Positions 41,289-56,200 of a DNA stretch of 64,000 nt are shown here, one piece after another. The stretch's first letter is position 1; each line of letters starts with the position of its first letter. Below the pieces are notes generated by a model. The model had not been told where the DNA came from and did not search any database. It was given only the letters and a program-made list of their open reading frames with translations. The stretch is taken from assembly GCA_029261855.1 (NCBI GenBank), contig JAJDAN010000070.1:1-64000 (forward strand), written 5' to 3'. This stretch comes from Deltaproteobacteria bacterium. GTDB lineage: Bacteria > Myxococcota_A > UBA9160 > UBA4427. The translations under genes were made by a program, and so were the position numbers.

Positions 41289-44200
41289 CTACAGAGTTCC
41301 GATGAGATTGAAGAAAATTCCGTGGTCGTCATAACTGAGGTCCGTCAGGTCGTCGGAGAAGTCGGTGAAGTTGTACCCGATGCCGACCTTGAAGTGCTCC
41401 CCGAAGTAGCGGTACAGCGTGAACAACGCGCCGCTGCGGCGCTCGTTGATGTCGGGTAGATCGAGGGATCGCCCCTCGAGCGAGCCTTCCCAGTTCTTGA
41501 GGAAGCGCCAGTCCGTTCGCAGGATGTACAGGTGTGCATCGTTGCTGAAGAACTTCTTGTTCTCGCGGTCGAGGCTGACCTCGCCGCGGCGGAAGGCGTA
41601 CTTGGCGCCGACGGTCAGGTCGGCGGTCAGGTCGTAGCTGACGTCGATCGCGGCGATGTGGCTCTTCTGGATGAACTCCACCGGCGTGTCCTGCAGGATG
41701 ACCTGGTCGGTGGTCGGGACGTTGTAGAAGTACGTGTACTTCGCCAGCACGTTGAGTCGGTCGTGCTTGACCGGGCGGTACGCGAGCCCGAGGATGCCTT
41801 CCGTGTAGCCGCCGTCGTAGAACTGTCCGAGCGAGCTGTCGCTGAAGGAGTGATTGAACTTCCCGATCACCCGGCCACTGGGCGTCACCTGGTACTTGAG
41901 GCTGTTGCGGAACAGCCAGGTGGTGCGGTTCGACCAACTCCCGTCGGGCTGCTCGGTCTTGTCGTAGATGTACTCGATGCCGCTCGACAGGCGCAGATCG
42001 TCCGTCCCATAGCCGACGCTGCCTCCACCGGCTCGGCGCTTCGTCTCGGCGTCGGTCTGGCGGTCGATGAGGGTGCCGAGCTCCCAGTTCGCACCGACGC
42101 TCCAGTTTTCCGCGGGTGCGAGGGTGATCCCCATGCTCCGCGCCAGCCCGTTCGACGAGTCGGTGTGCTGGTAGCGGTCCTCCATGTAGACGCTGCCGCT
42201 GTCCGCCAGACGCGTCCGCATACCGGAGATCAGGGTGCCCCTTCGCGCGCTCACGCCATTGACGCCGCGTTCGTTCTCGAGCGCGTAGCTGAAGTAGCGA
42301 TGCGTGTCCTCGGACTGCTGATAGCTGGTGCCGACCTTGACCGCGGGGCCGAGGTCGCCGTGGGACACCTCCCCGTCCACCACGAGCTTGTCGTTCACCT
42401 GGTAGGCGCCACCGACACCACCGCGATTGTTCTTCTCCCGGTTGCCCGACTTCGCAACCGTCGCCTGACCGAAGCCGTACCCCCGCCACTTTCCAAGGGA
42501 GTCGTAGGTCACCTGGACGGCGCCGTCGGTGCGATCGCCCTCTTCCTGGGTCGACACCACGACAGGAGCGTCGTCCTCGCGGCGCTCGTGCCGCACGCCG
42601 CCGCTGACGCTCCAGCGGTCGCTCAACGCGTAGCTGACGTCGACCTCTGCCGCCGTCGTGGTCAGGGCGTTCTTCTGCTCCTCGCGGTCGGCCTTGGCGT
42701 TCAGATGCAGCTCGTCGGTGAGCGGCACCTCGAGGATGCCACCGTAGTTGTCCGTGTCCGTGAGCGTATTGAGACCCGGGGCCGAATAGCCCGCCTCGAG
42801 TCGCTGACCGTAGACGGCGAAGCGACCGCGCGCGCCGGGCAGGAAGTCGCCGATGCCGACGCTGAGGTCCGCGCGATAGCCGTTGGCCTTCTGGCCTTCG
42901 AGCAGGAGCCCGCCGCTTCCGACGAACTGGAAGCCACCATCGTTCGAGCTCAGGCTGCCCTGGACCAGGCCTTCGGTGCGACCCGCTTGCAGCTTGATCC
43001 AGGACTCGGTGCTCTTGCGGAAGGTCAGGTCGCCCGCGTAGAGGGTGCTGTTCTCTCCTTCGTCGTCGCGGCTGGCCGTCACGCCGACCTTGACGTGGTC
43101 ATTGAGCCAGACCTGTCCCGTTCCGCCGAAGGTCATGGAGTCGATCTCGTCGAAGTCCGGGCTGTATTCGTACTGGACGACCAACCAGGCTTCGTTGCCG
43201 CTGAGGCCCTGACTGCGCACCAGCAGGCCGTCGGCCACCGTCGAATCGACGGGCTCGGCCAGCAGGATCCGGCCCTGGAGATAGTCGATGTCGTAGTCGA
43301 GGGTCGGTTGCAGGTACACGACGCCGGTCACGAGCCCCGAGTCCTTGTCGCGCACCTCTACCCGCACCCGCTCGGAGCCCTGCAGGATGTCCTGTCGCTT
43401 CAGGAAGTAGAGCGACCCGCCCGTGCCGCGGAACTGCTCGCGACTCCCGACGGTCCCGGGTTGGGCGCCGAAGCCGTCGAGCATCACGCGCTGCTCGCCG
43501 AATTCCGTGGTCGCGAGCGACTGGTAGTGGAGGTTCGCCCCGTAGAGGCCGCGGTCGACCTGAGCGAGCTCGTTGTCCAGGTACCCGATCTTGAAGTTGC
43601 CCCACAGCGCGTGGTTCTCGTCCTTGCTCAGCTTGAGATACATCTTGCCGCTGGTCGGCGCCGTTTCCTCGACGGTGCTGTCGTCACCGAAGGTCGGGTA
43701 GTGGTAGTCGGGGTCGATGCGCCGGAACAGGGAGTCGGGCGACTTGTCGAGGAAGTTGCTGAAGAGGTCGGTGACCTCGTCCTCACGGGTGTCCGCGCTG
43801 GCGGTCAGCTTCCAGTCCTCGGCGAATTTGCCCGTGACGTAGAAGGCCAGGCGCCCATCGGCGAAGGAGTCGTTGTCGTAGCGCGAGTTCTTGCCCTGTA
43901 GCGCGTCGATGCGTCCGCTCGATTCGTGGGCCGACAGGGTGAGGTCCGCGATGCCGACGTAGAACCAGTCGGACTGCTCGAGATCGAGATCGCGCAGGAA
44001 CAGCTCTCCGTTGCCGGCCTCGTCGAGCACCGCCACCTCTACCGTGTGCAGGCCCGTCGGCACCAGCGCTTCCGCGACGAAGTTCCCGTTCTCGTCCACG
44101 GGCACCGGAGCCCCCGCGAGCCACACTTCGTGATTCTCGGGAACCCCACTGCCCTGGACCCGCACGGTCCCGGCGTTGTCGAGCGGAATGTTCCGTGCCA

Positions 44201-47200
44201 CGGGCTCGCTCTCGCCGTAGCCTGCCAGCAGCGGGTCCTGGCCCCGGGGCGGATGCGGTGTCACGCTCGCGACAGCGGAGTCGGAAGAGGACCCGTCGGC
44301 GTGCACCATCCACAGCTGCTGGGGGGCCGTCTGGTCGAAGTGCCCCTCGGCGTCGTAGACCCGCAGCACGAACTTCAGCACCCGCATCGGAGACGGGAAG
44401 CTCTCGGGCTCGGGCAGCCAGGTGGCGACGCCATTGGGAGCAACCTCGACGACGGCGAGTGGCGTCGCGCGCAGGGACTGGTCCTGGGCGTAGATCCGCA
44501 CCTCCGAGCGCTCGATGAAGTGCGAGTAGTTGCTGTACATCTTGAAGCGGACGGGGGTTGCCGGCGAGGAAGCCGGAACGTCGATCTCGATCGTCTCGAC
44601 GGTTTCAACGGTCTCGTCGTCCTCAGCCGTCTCGACACTCGCATCGCTCGCCCCGGCGAGCGGCAGGCGCACCGGCACGGTTCCCGGGTCCACGGTGACA
44701 CTGAGGCGGACCTGGGACTCGAGGTCGTCGAAGCGGAACTGCACGTCCGCGCGTTCGAGTGCCACGTCGGTACAGCGCTGGATGTCCGCCGAGCTGCGGC
44801 CCGGATCGTCCACCGGTTTCCCGTCGACGGTGATCCGCATCAGGTTCAGCTCGAGGGGATCCTTCGCGCGCAGCTCCCGGGTGATCGGCGTGACCTCGAT
44901 CCCCTCGTTGTCGTCGATCAAGGCGAGCTCGTCGTAGACCACCTGCACGACCACGTAGGAGCGATCGCCCTGGACGAAGCCCCCGTTCACGACGTCGTCG
45001 GAATGGATGTAGCCCCGCCCCTCGTGTTCCGCCTGCTCGGGCTCGAGCCCCAGGTCCTGGCGCACGGTGTTCATGGCGCGACGGGCGCGTGCAGTCGATA
45101 GCCCGATGTCGTCGCCGTAGACGAGAGCCATGCGGCGGTCGAGACGCTCGTTGCCGGTGTAGCCCACGAAGCGCAGCCGGACGTTGCTCTCTGCCTCGAC
45201 GTCGGCCAGGGCACGGCGCAGGCGTTCGAGGTAGCCCGCCGGGATCTCGACATCTCCGTCGTCGATGGGGAGCGAGTCGAGTCGACCCCAGGGCGGGTCG
45301 TAGACCTTCGTCACGAGCTCGGCTCCCGATGCGTCGGGGCACAGCTGCGGCTCGTCGGGCAGCTCCTGCAGCGGGTCGTCGTGCCAGAACTCGACCTCGA
45401 TGCGACGGTTCAGGGCGCGACCCCGCAGCGTATCGTTCGACGCCAGCGGTCGCGTCGCGCCGCGGCCATCGCTCGCGATCCCGGCGCTCGGCAGCGCCAG
45501 GGCGTCCTTTACTGCCAGAGCGACCCGCCGTGCGCGCGCCTTGGAGAGCGCGAGGTGGGTGCCGTAGATGCGTTCTGCACGCCCGGAAAGCGGCAGGTCG
45601 TCGGTGAACCCGACGAACTTCACCGTGACGTTCTGCTTGTCCCGCAGGTTGTAGAGCGCCTGCTTGATCTGGCGCACGAAGTCGGGGGAGACGCCGACGG
45701 TCTCCTCGCCGAAGTTCAGCGGAGCCACCAGGTTCTTGACGCGCGCGCGGTGCGCATGGCCTTCGCGGTACCGCAGCTTGCAGACGGTCTCCATGCGGCA
45801 GATCTTCACCCGCTTGATGTCCTCGGGGACGACGAATTCCTCGGTCGCCAGGCGCTCCTCGACCTCGTCGTACCAGACCTCCACCTCGACGCGGCGGTTC
45901 ATCGCCCTGCCCGCTTCCGTGGCATTGGACGACACCGGCTGGGTATCTCCCGCCCACTCGAAGGAGATGGCCTCCGGCGGCAGCGCGAGCGCCGTCTGGA
46001 TGAACTCGGCGACTTCACCGGCGCGTTCTCGCGAGAGGCCCGCGTTGTCGCCGTAGCGCCCCGCGAGCGGCCCCGACAAGGGCTGGTCGTCGGAGTGGCC
46101 GATGAGGTGCAGGCGAACGTTGCGAAGGCCCCGCATGTCCTGCAGCACTTCGCGCAGCTTCGCGATGTAGCTCGGCGGGATGTTCGCGGCGCCGGATTCG
46201 AAGCGGACGGGCGGGACCACGTCGGTGAGCTTGATCGTCTCGACGTCCTCGGTGACGACCTCGCGTTCCTGCAGCCGGTCGCCGGCTTGGGTCTCGAGCA
46301 GCGCCGGGTCCTGGGACCACTGGGTGAACGCCTCGTCGCTCGGCAGGTGCCGCTCGACGTTCTCGTTGGGCTGGGCCTCGACGACCGGCGGCCCGGCCGA
46401 TACGGAAGGCAGGGTCCTCGTCGCGGCGAGTGCCGGCTCGGGGGCGAAGCGTTCTTCTCGGTCCTGCCGCATGGCCGCCGGACCATTCGTCGGGGCGCCG
46501 CGGCGCCAGAAGATCTCGGTCTCGATGGTCAGCTCGTAGGCGTCGTCCAGATCGTCCCAGGCCTTCCGGATCTCGCGCTTGACGGCTTCGAGTCGACGTT
46601 CGACGAGTCCCTCGTCCTCGACGTCCGCGACGTACGACAGCCGCAGCAGCGCGGGTGCCTTCTTCAGCTCGTCGACCAACATGCCGAGCCGCGGCTTCCA
46701 CTGCAGGCGCATCTGCGTCGAGCCGGGCTCGAACACCGCGTCCGCCATGTCGAGGGCGACGACCCGGTGAATCGACGCACCGTAGTCGAAGCGCAGGGCC
46801 TTACCGCGGGTCGCCCGCTTCACCTGGGTCTGCCGGGTGGACATGCGGTAGCCCGTGGGCAGGCTGCGGTCGTCGAGCTTGAGGACGAAGTTCGACCCAC
46901 GGCCGTCGCGCGGCACCACGGCGCAGGTGATGTGGAAGCGGCCGTACTGGTCCGTCGTCGCGACCAGACCGCGGGCAGTGACGAGCTTGACACCCTGGAG
47001 CCCGTCTTCGCCGCGGTCCTGGGTGCCGTTGCGGTTTCGGTCGTCGAAGACCTTGCCGAGCACATCGGTGCAGTCGAAGGTCGGGTCCGGCACGACGCGA
47101 ACGGTCGCCGTCGCCTCCCCCGAGAGCGCCGTTCCGTTGAAGCTGCTGATCGCGTAGGCGCGGTTCACGTACTCGCCGTCGTTGACGCCTGCACCCACGG

Positions 47201-50200
47201 CCAGCAGCAGCACGACTCGACGCGTCGAAGAAGCACCGATCCCGAGGTCGGTCCACATCAGCTCGCGGCCGTTCACCGTCGGCTCCATCTCGACGCCGTC
47301 GACCTGAGCCGACCCGTCCACATAGCGGAAGCCCGCCGGGTAGCGATCCACCAGGCTGAGGTCCGGGAAGTCGACTCCCAGCTCGTTGCTGAACGTGATC
47401 TCGTAGGGCACCAGCTGGCCGCGGCTGACGTTGACCACGGGAGTGGTCTTCGTGATGGCGACCGCGCCATCGAGCACCGGATCGAGGGGGATGTGGTTGT
47501 TGAAGATCTGGCTCGAGCCCGGCGTCTGGCTGCTGTCCAGGGACAGGTTGAGGTAGTAGACGGTGCCCTGGGTCCGCGGCGGGACCGAGGGCGGCGGCGC
47601 GAACTCCGAGGTCTGGGCCTCGCAGAACTGTGCCGTGGCGGGGATCGCATCGTTCGGACCGGCGGGACAGCTGGGCACCGACAGGGGCGCCGTCGACCCG
47701 TCCGAGGTCGGGGGGATGATCTGGGAGGTGCCCGCGACATAGCCCGTCGCCGGAGGCGTCACCGCAACCAGGTAGCTCCCGCCGCTGGGACACGACGCAT
47801 CCGAGAAGTTCAGGTCGAACTTGTAGTAGCCGTCGGCGAGGGTGACCTGACCCTGCTGGTTCGGATCGTCGAGGCAGGCGGACGGCAACGCGATCCCGGT
47901 GCCCGCACCGAGCAGGTTCACCGTCGCACCGGCCACCGGAACCCGCTGAACCGAGTCGTAGATGACACCGTTCGGATCGATCGGGAGGTTCAGTCCCTGC
48001 AGGTTGCTGCCCGAAGCCACCAGGATGTCGCTGATCTGCTGCGGCCCGTTCGTGAATGCGGAGTCCGCGAAGCCCAGGGCGCCGGCGCCCGCACCGGCAC
48101 CCGGCGCGCGGAAGAACAGCTCGTATTGATCGCCGCTGACGTCGTTCGGGACGAGCCCGCTCATGCGGAAGTTGCCGCTCGCGTCACTCGACGTCGTCTG
48201 CAGCGTCGCACCGTTGCGACGCAGTTCGACGGTCCAGCCATCCAATAGCCGCTCGGTCACTCCGACGCTGCGGTCGAAGTCTGCGTCGTGCCACAGGGTT
48301 CCGTTCAAGATGCCCACGCCCGGCATGCCGCCCTCGTCGATCGACACGCTGGCCATCGCGGTCTGGACCGGCGAGTTCCAGGTGACGACGCCGGTATTCG
48401 TGACGGTGGTGCCCTGTGCGAGGCCCGGGTCCAACACGGCCCGGAAGCGCAGCACCGCGGATTCACCGGGCTGCAACGGCCCGTAGGTCGTCGAGTAGTC
48501 GGCCGTGATGAGAGAACCCACGACCGTCACACCGACGGGCGAGCCGTTGAGCGTCGCCGACAGCGCGACGTAGGCCAGCTGACCGGCGACGGGAAGGTCG
48601 AGATCGTCCGTGATCACGACAGTCGAGGCGGGCACGGAAGCAATGTTGACCACCGACACGAGGTACTCGAGCTCGGACCCGGCGAGTGCCGCGCCGCCCC
48701 CGACCACGGTGACCTGCTTGGTGATGGCCAGCTGCTGTCCGTCTCCGACGACGACCAGGGTCGGCTCCGGACCGGTCGCGGGGTTGCCGTCGCCATCGGT
48801 GAGCAGGTCCGGCAGCTCGACGCTGCCGACCCGGGCCTGGTTGCTGATGATCGTGCCGGACGGCACCAGGTCGTCGACCCGCAGCAGGAACTCGACCACC
48901 GCGACGGCGCCGGGGCTGACGGTGCCGGCACCGGCGGCCGGCAGCGGCGGCGTGAGGTCCGTCGAGCTGATCGGGATGCCCGCGATCAGGGGCGAGACGG
49001 TGGCGCCCGGCGCACCGACGGGGATGGTGTTCAGGGTCAGCGAATCGGCGACGTAGGTGGTGTTCGCCGGGACCACGTCCTGCAGGGTCACCGCGGTCGC
49101 CGGAACCGCGCCGCTGTTGTAGACGCTGATCGTGTATCGCAGCACGTCGCCGGGATCGACGATCCCGACCGTGCCGTTGTCGGTCTCGAGCACCGCGCTC
49201 TTGGGCGCGAACAGCAGCGGGGCATTGCCGACGACGTCCCGGGTGGGATCGTCGGGCAGCGCCGTCGAGGGGTCGTCCGACGGCTGGTCCGACACGCCGC
49301 CAAGGATCGCGCTGACGAAGGCCTGGTTCGAGATGACCGTGCCATCGATCGCGTCCGGGTCCACCACCACGTCGAATACCAGGGTGGCGACGTTGCCGGG
49401 GGTGACCGAAGCGTCTGCCCGCATGGCCCCCGGCGTCGGGTCTTCGGGTGCCGAGACCAGGATGCCGCCGCTGAGGGGCGAGCTGCCGGCCGGGCCGTCC
49501 GGCACCACCACACCGTTCAGCGTGGTGCTGCCGGCCACATACTGGGTGTTCACCGGAACCGCGTCGCGCAGGAACGCATCCACGGCGTCTTCGGTACCGA
49601 TGTTCTTGACCGTGATCGTGTAGCGGAGGGTCTCGCCGGCGAGCAGGACGGCCGGATCGCCGGTGATGTAGGCCGAGCTCTTCTGCACGCGGAAGTACGG
49701 TGCAGACTGGATCAGGACCTGGGTCGGGTCCTCGTCTCCCGCGACGTAGGGGTCTGCCGCCCCGTTGACGTTGGGGTCGTCGCTGTCCGCGAACGCATTG
49801 CCGCCGACCAGCAGCTGGGCCTGGTTGGTCACGGCCGTTCCGTTCGCGATCACGGGAGCGAGCAGGATCTCGAACTCGATGATCGCGCTGTCGTTCAGGC
49901 CCGGCAGGTTCAGGTTGCGGACATCGATCACGCCGGTGCCGTCGGCGCCGCCGGTCGCGCTGGTGTTGCTGACGTCGGCTCCCGCAGGCACGGTCACGAG
50001 CGCGAGACTACCGGGCTGGAAGACCACCGCCGCGTTCAGTCGACCGAGCTCGTCGAAGACCGAGAAGTCGTTCAGCGGCCGATCGCTCTGATTCTCGATG
50101 CGCAGGCGGTACCGCAGGGTGTCTCCCGGCATGGCGACGCTACCGGGATCGGCGCCGGTGCTGACGTTGATCACCGACTTCTCGAAGAGATAGGCGGGCA

Positions 50201-53200
50201 GCGCCACGGTGAACGAGTGTGCGTCCTCGTGATCGAGGACCGCGGTCGTTCCGTCGGTGAGCACGCGCGTGTAGGTGCGCCGGTCGGCCAGGGTGTTCGG
50301 GTCGGTTCCGTCGGTGCTGAACCACTCCGTCGCTCCCGCGACGTTGGTGAGGACAGCGCCTTCCTGGCTGTCGAGGTCGAGCAGCGCCTCGTAACCCACC
50401 AGCAGTCGCTGGTCCGGGCCGATCGCCGTCGCGGCCGAGAGCATGTCGAGCTCGAGCACACAGGCGGGCGCCACGCTGAAGGTCGTCGCGAAGTCGACAC
50501 CCTCGACGAGCGCCGCCGAGACCGGGGTCGTGCCGTCGGCTTCGAAGACCTGGGCGGTGATCTGCGACGGCGCGATGTCGCAGGTGCCGCCGGTGGCGCC
50601 GTCCGCCAGCTGGTCCGTGACGGTCAAATTGAAGGCCGGCCCGGTGCTGGTGTTGTGGACGTTGAGCGCGAAGCTGCCGGGTGCCCCCACCGTCATGCTC
50701 GTGGGACCCGTCTTCTCGAGGGTGAGCACGTCGGGGCCGACGATCGTCATGGGCGGGGTGGTGTCGGTGACGCCGGGCGTGCCCGGTCGCTGGCTGGTGT
50801 CGTCCCCGTCGACCCAGTTGTAGAGGTAGGTCGCGGTATTCGTGAACTGGAGGCCGCTCACGTTGGTGACGGTGTCTTCGAGGACCACCGTGATCTCGAC
50901 GACGATCCGCTCGCCCGGCGGGATGTCGATCCCCCCGGCGGTGTCTTCGATCACCAGGCTCGTGGGCGTTCCGGTGTTGACCGGCGTCCAGGCGCCCGAG
51001 CCCTGGATCTTCGTGACGCCGAGGAAGCGCAGGTTGGCGGCGGAGGCCGCCAGATCGTCGTTGATGCGCACGTCGTTCAGCGCGAACGGGTACGGGGTTG
51101 CCGGGATGGTGATCCGGTATCGGAAGGCTTCGCCGATGGAGGCCGTGGCCTGGGTGTTCTCTTTGAGGGCCGGGTCCGGCGGATCCACCGGCTCGGCGGT
51201 GCCCGCGGCCACGGCCGGACCGAAGCAGTAGTCGTTGGGCGGCGTGATCACCGGACAGCCGTCACCGGTCCGCTCGTAGACGCTGCCCGAGGTGAGAGAG
51301 GTCCAGTCGGTGAAGACGTTGTTCTCGATCAGGGTCGGGTCGAGGAGCGGCGTGCGAACCACCACCTGGTAGGTCAGGTCGAGGAAGCTGCCCTGGGGAA
51401 TGTCGAGACTCTCGTCCCCATTCTGGCGGCCCCAGACCAACGGGCCGTCCGGCGCGCCCGCCGGATTTCCGACGAAACCGCCCACGAGGGTGCCGCCGAT
51501 CGCGGCCGTCGGCGTGAAGCCGGCAGACAGCGCCAGCTCGGGCGGCAAGGTGTCGACGATGTTCACGTCGTAGGCCGTGGCATTCCCGCCGTTCACGACG
51601 GTGACGACGTACTGCAGGGTGTCGCCGAAGGCCGGCGCGTCGCCGGCGTTCTTGCCCGGCGTTTCGTTCGTCAGCACCTTGGTGGCGGTCAGCACCGGCT
51701 CGATGGCGACGACCGCCGCGGTGGCATCGGCCAGGATCTCGAGCGCGCCGGTCTCTCCGTTGAGATAGTTGGTGACGACACCGTTCTGCAGCGTGCTGCC
51801 GCTGTTCGTGTCGAGGTCGTTGTCGACGCGCGCGGAGTAGCGAATGCGGATGCTCGGCGTCAGCAGCTGCGCGGCGAAGTCGTCCTCGGCCTGGGTGACG
51901 ACGGTGCCGACCGACCACACGACGGTCCCGCGGCTCCCATCCGCCGGGACGGCGGTGAAGGCGGCGGCATCCGGCGCCAGACCGTTGATGCTGGCGATAC
52001 CCACGAAGTCGTAGCTGACGGCGAAGTCCGCGTTGTCGGCGAGCACGTAGCTGACCGAGCCAGACGCCAGATCGTCGTTGACCACCAGCCCCTGGGTCGT
52101 GCCTTCCGGCAGCTCGACGAGCACTTCGAAGGGCTTGTGGACGCCGATCTCGGGCAGCAACGCCGGGTCGACGTCGATCTTGTCGAGGGTGAGCGGCGGC
52201 ACCGTCATGGCCGCGAGCGCCTGGGCCTCGTAGTCGTTGAGGGGGTCGGCGGCGTTGGGCAAGGCCCCGTTGCGCATGCCGGTGAGGCTGCCGTCCGGTC
52301 CGATCTGGCCGCTGGGGTTCAGGGCCGTCGTGACGGCGGGGAGTGAAGTCCAGTCCGCCTCGATGGTGTTCGGCAGCACTTCCAGGGGCTCGGCGACGAT
52401 CCCCACCTCGACGTCGAAGGAGAAGCTGACGGACGCACCGGGCGCGATCGCGAAGCCCGCCGGCCAACTGAAGAGCGGACGGTCCGGCCCGAAGGTGACG
52501 ACATCGACGCTGGGAGGCACAGCACCGACGACCCCACCCACGAAGCTGAGCGGGACGGCGGTCAGATCGTCGAGCACACGCAGGTTGTAGGCGGTGGCGG
52601 TGCCGTTGTTCGTCGCGATTACCGTGACCTGCTGGATGTCGCCAGCGTCGGCGGTGGCTGCGGCGAACGCCTTCTGCAGAACGACGACCGGCTCCTGCAC
52701 CAGAACGGAGGCTTCCTCGATGGGAAGCACGACCGGGGTACCGGCCTGATCCACGTAGTTGACGGTTGTGACCGTCGAGGCCCCGCCGTTGCGGATCAGG
52801 AGGCCATCTTGACTGCCGATGACGTTCTCCACCCGTGCGATGAAGCGCACCGCGAAGTCGAAGCGGCGATCGTCTCGGGGCGACTGGGTGACGGTCTGAT
52901 CGCCGAAGTCCCAGATCACCTCGGTGTCCGAGCAGGTGGGCACGAAGACGCCGCCGGGCATGAAGCCCGCGGCGTCGTAGGGCGCGGCACCGAGATCGAT
53001 GGTCGGCGCGTCCGAGCAGCTGAGGCCCGCCGGCAGCTCGTCCCGGATGACGAAGCTTCGCAGCTGTGCGACGGGGATCAGCGCCTGCAGCTCGAACTCG
53101 ACCTCTTCACCGATCGAGACCGGCTGGGGACTGACGCCTGCGAGCGGCGTATTGGAGGTGCGGGTGATCTGTTTCGGGCTGACCTCGACGGGAATGATCT

Positions 53201-56200
53201 GGATCGTCGCCTCACCCGGGTCGGACACGTACTGGCGGGCGCCGCCGAGTTCTCCGTTCAGGCCGAGCGGGGCGCTCTGCGTGCCCGACGCGCCCTCGAG
53301 GCTGTCGTAGGACGCGGTCGCGGTAGAGGTCAGCTCTTCGAGGGGCGCGACCCGGTCGTCGGGGTCCACCCGGTAGTAGAGGAACACCTGCTGGCCCGCG
53401 TCGATGCGGAGCAGCGCGTCGCTGTGGGTATAGGACGCGATCACCTGCGCAGGCACGGTGTTGAGCACCGTGTTGTCGGTGATGCTGCCCTCCCCCGGCG
53501 CGTCCGCGGCGTCCACCAAGGCGTCGCCATCGTTGTCCAGGGTGTCGCCCGGGAGCGGGTCCACGAAGAGCTGGTCGCTGGGGTCGGTCACGCTGGTGAC
53601 CGTCACGTCGTAGGCCGGCGCCCGGGTGAACCCGCCGCTGGCCGCCTCGTTCTCCACCGTGATGCGGTAGACGTAGGTGTCGAAGGCGTCACCGTCGTCT
53701 GCCAGGAGCACGAAGTTGGTGCAGGCGGCGCCTACCCCGTAGATGGTCTCGTTGCAGACTTCCTTGGTAACGGTGAGCAGCGGCTCCGTCACGGTCAGGT
53801 CGACGCGCCGGTGCACCTCGCGGGGGAAGCCGATGGTCGTGGGGCCGAGGTCGTAGACCTCCTCGGCGTCGCTGACCTGGTTGTAGAAGACGGCCTCGAA
53901 GGTCGAGGTCAGGATGTTGGGGCTGGGCGCGGCGTGTACGTTGGGCGCGGCGCGACTGTCGACCGGGTCGTTGAGGAGCCGGGTCGTGACGTCGGCGCGG
54001 AACCAGTGGTCCTTCTCGGTGATGCGCTCGCCCGGGACGATGGTATTGAAGGTCCAATCGAAGAAGACGTCGTCGAGGGGTTGCGGCGGCGGGTTCAGCG
54101 CGACGCCCTGGATCTGGGCCGTGCTGGTGGCGAGCGGATCGGTCGACGAGATGTAGCCCTGGCCGTCGGGGATCTCGTCGACGACCTGGATGTTCTGGAC
54201 GGCGATGTAGGTGAAGCCGGGCGTCTCGAAACCGAACCAGCCGCCGGACTCGACGTGGAAGCTGCACTCCTCACCGATCTGGACTTCCGCGTCCGGAAGG
54301 CCGGCCGGCGGGTTCTCGGAACAGACGCCGACCTGGTCCTTGAAGAGGTTGTATCCGATCACCCGCGCCCACAGGGCATCGACGCTGTAGGTGTTCACGT
54401 CGTCCGTCACGCCGTCGGGTCTCGCCTGGGGAACCGGGAAGTAGAGGGGCGTATCGTCGCTGAGGTGGATCTCTCCGATCACGTCCACCCGGAAGGTGAG
54501 GTCGTCGTCGAAGACCGCTGCGGTGTTCTTCACCACTTCGAAATCGAGCAGCTGGGTCGCACCGGCGGCCAGGGTTCCCACGTCGCACTGGTAGACTGCG
54601 GCGGTCAGCGGCAGCACCACCGGGATCTCCCAGACCGGGGACACCGGCGGGTTGGCGGTCACGCTGCAGCCGGCGGGAGCGCTGGACACCACCATCGCCT
54701 GACCGAAGGTGACGTACGCGAAATAGTTGTCGGCGTCGTGGCCCCCGTTGTTGGTGAGAGCAACGGTGAGAGGCAACGGGTCGCCGGTGTTTGTCAGGAT
54801 GAAGACGAGCTCGGTGCCGACGATGTCGACGTCGATGTCTTCGGGCCGCGCCACGTCGTTCTCGGTGAAGGTCAGGTTGTGGGTGGTGCCGGGGTTGCAG
54901 AACTCCTCGAACCAGATCTCCAGCTCGTTGGTGATGTTGAAGGATTCCGTCGGGTCGGTGCCGGGCGGATCGCTTGCCGGCTCCTCGGTGCGGACGTCGA
55001 GGTTCGCCGTGAGGTCGTAGTACTGGGGATCGATCAGGACCGTCTGGAAGGTCACCGTCACCACGTCTCCGTGGCGGATCATGTTCAGCTGGTCGGGGAA
55101 GTCCGGGTGGACGGTGCTGCTGGTGAGTCGAAGCTCGAGCTCGGTGTTCCCGAGCGGGAAGGCGACAGGGGCGCCGGTGTCGAGGGGGACGGTGTTCGGC
55201 TGGGGGTTCGTCCAGGTCAGGGTGTCGACCATGCCCGGGTAGGTGTTGCCGTAGGCCGGGTCCACGACGAGAGTCGGCGCGAAAGTGGTGTCGACCACGT
55301 ACTCGGCGGGCAGCAGGTTCCGGATCCGGATGCCCTGGGCGGTCGGGTCGAGCACCGTGCCGTTCGAGTTGTTGGTGATCTCGATGGTGACCGTGCCGCG
55401 CGCGCCCATGGGCTGGCTGGTGTTGATGCCCGTGAGCGAAACGTCGACGTCCAGCCCGCTCTCGACCGACAGGGTCCGAAGCGCCGCCGCGTCGCCGGGA
55501 ACGACGTTGTTCGAGGTCTGGGTGATGCCACCGACGGGCGGTGACTCGACGACGCATCCCCACTCGACGCCCGAGACCGTGTTCACGCGATTCGTGCACG
55601 AGTCCGTGACGCGTCCCACCAGGTAGTAGCGGGCGCGCTGTCCGGCGGGGATCGGACCGATGTCGAGATCGAAGATGTCGGTGGTCGGCCCGACGGAATC
55701 ACACGCCCCGGGCGGCGATCCATTGGCGGCGGAAGTCGCGTTGCCCTCGCTGTAACAGACGTAGTCGATCTCGAAGTTGCCCGGCACCATCGAATCGTCG
55801 AGCTTGGCGTCCTGCATCTCGGTGGCGCCGTTGTTGCGCACCTCGACGCGCCAGATCACATCGTCGTTCGCGTGGGCGTAGACCGGGTCCGAGTAGCTTC
55901 CGGACCCCTGCCCGGCGTCGACGTTGCGTCCCCGCTTGATGATTTGCGGGAGGGGCTCACGCAGGGGGAGATCGGCTTCACCGCTGGTAGCGGTGAAGCG
56001 AGCCGGGGGTGCTGCGCAGCTCGGAGTGAGCTCGGCCTCGACCACGATGGCCCGGTCGGCTCCGACCAGCCCTTCTTCGCCGGCGATCGGCGTGCGGCGG
56101 ACCTCGAACTCGATGACCACCCGCGCGCGATTGGCCGCGCCGCCCGGTCGCGAGTCCATCGTCAGCCCGGCGAGGTCCCAGGTCAGCAGCTGGCCGCTCG

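Noticed and set aside
48288-52346. Plus-strand open frame of 1,352 codons opposite the giant gene
   Set aside because: Typical antisense open frame of high-GC coding DNA: rich in Arg, His, Gly and Asp, no domain motif, exactly inside the minus-strand gene whose frame shows clear DUF11 repeats.
52809-55544. Plus-strand open frame of 911 codons opposite the giant gene
   Set aside because: Same reason: antisense shadow of the DUF11 array, Arg/Val/Asp-rich, no recognisable fold. The same applies to 41532-43901 and 45381-48248.
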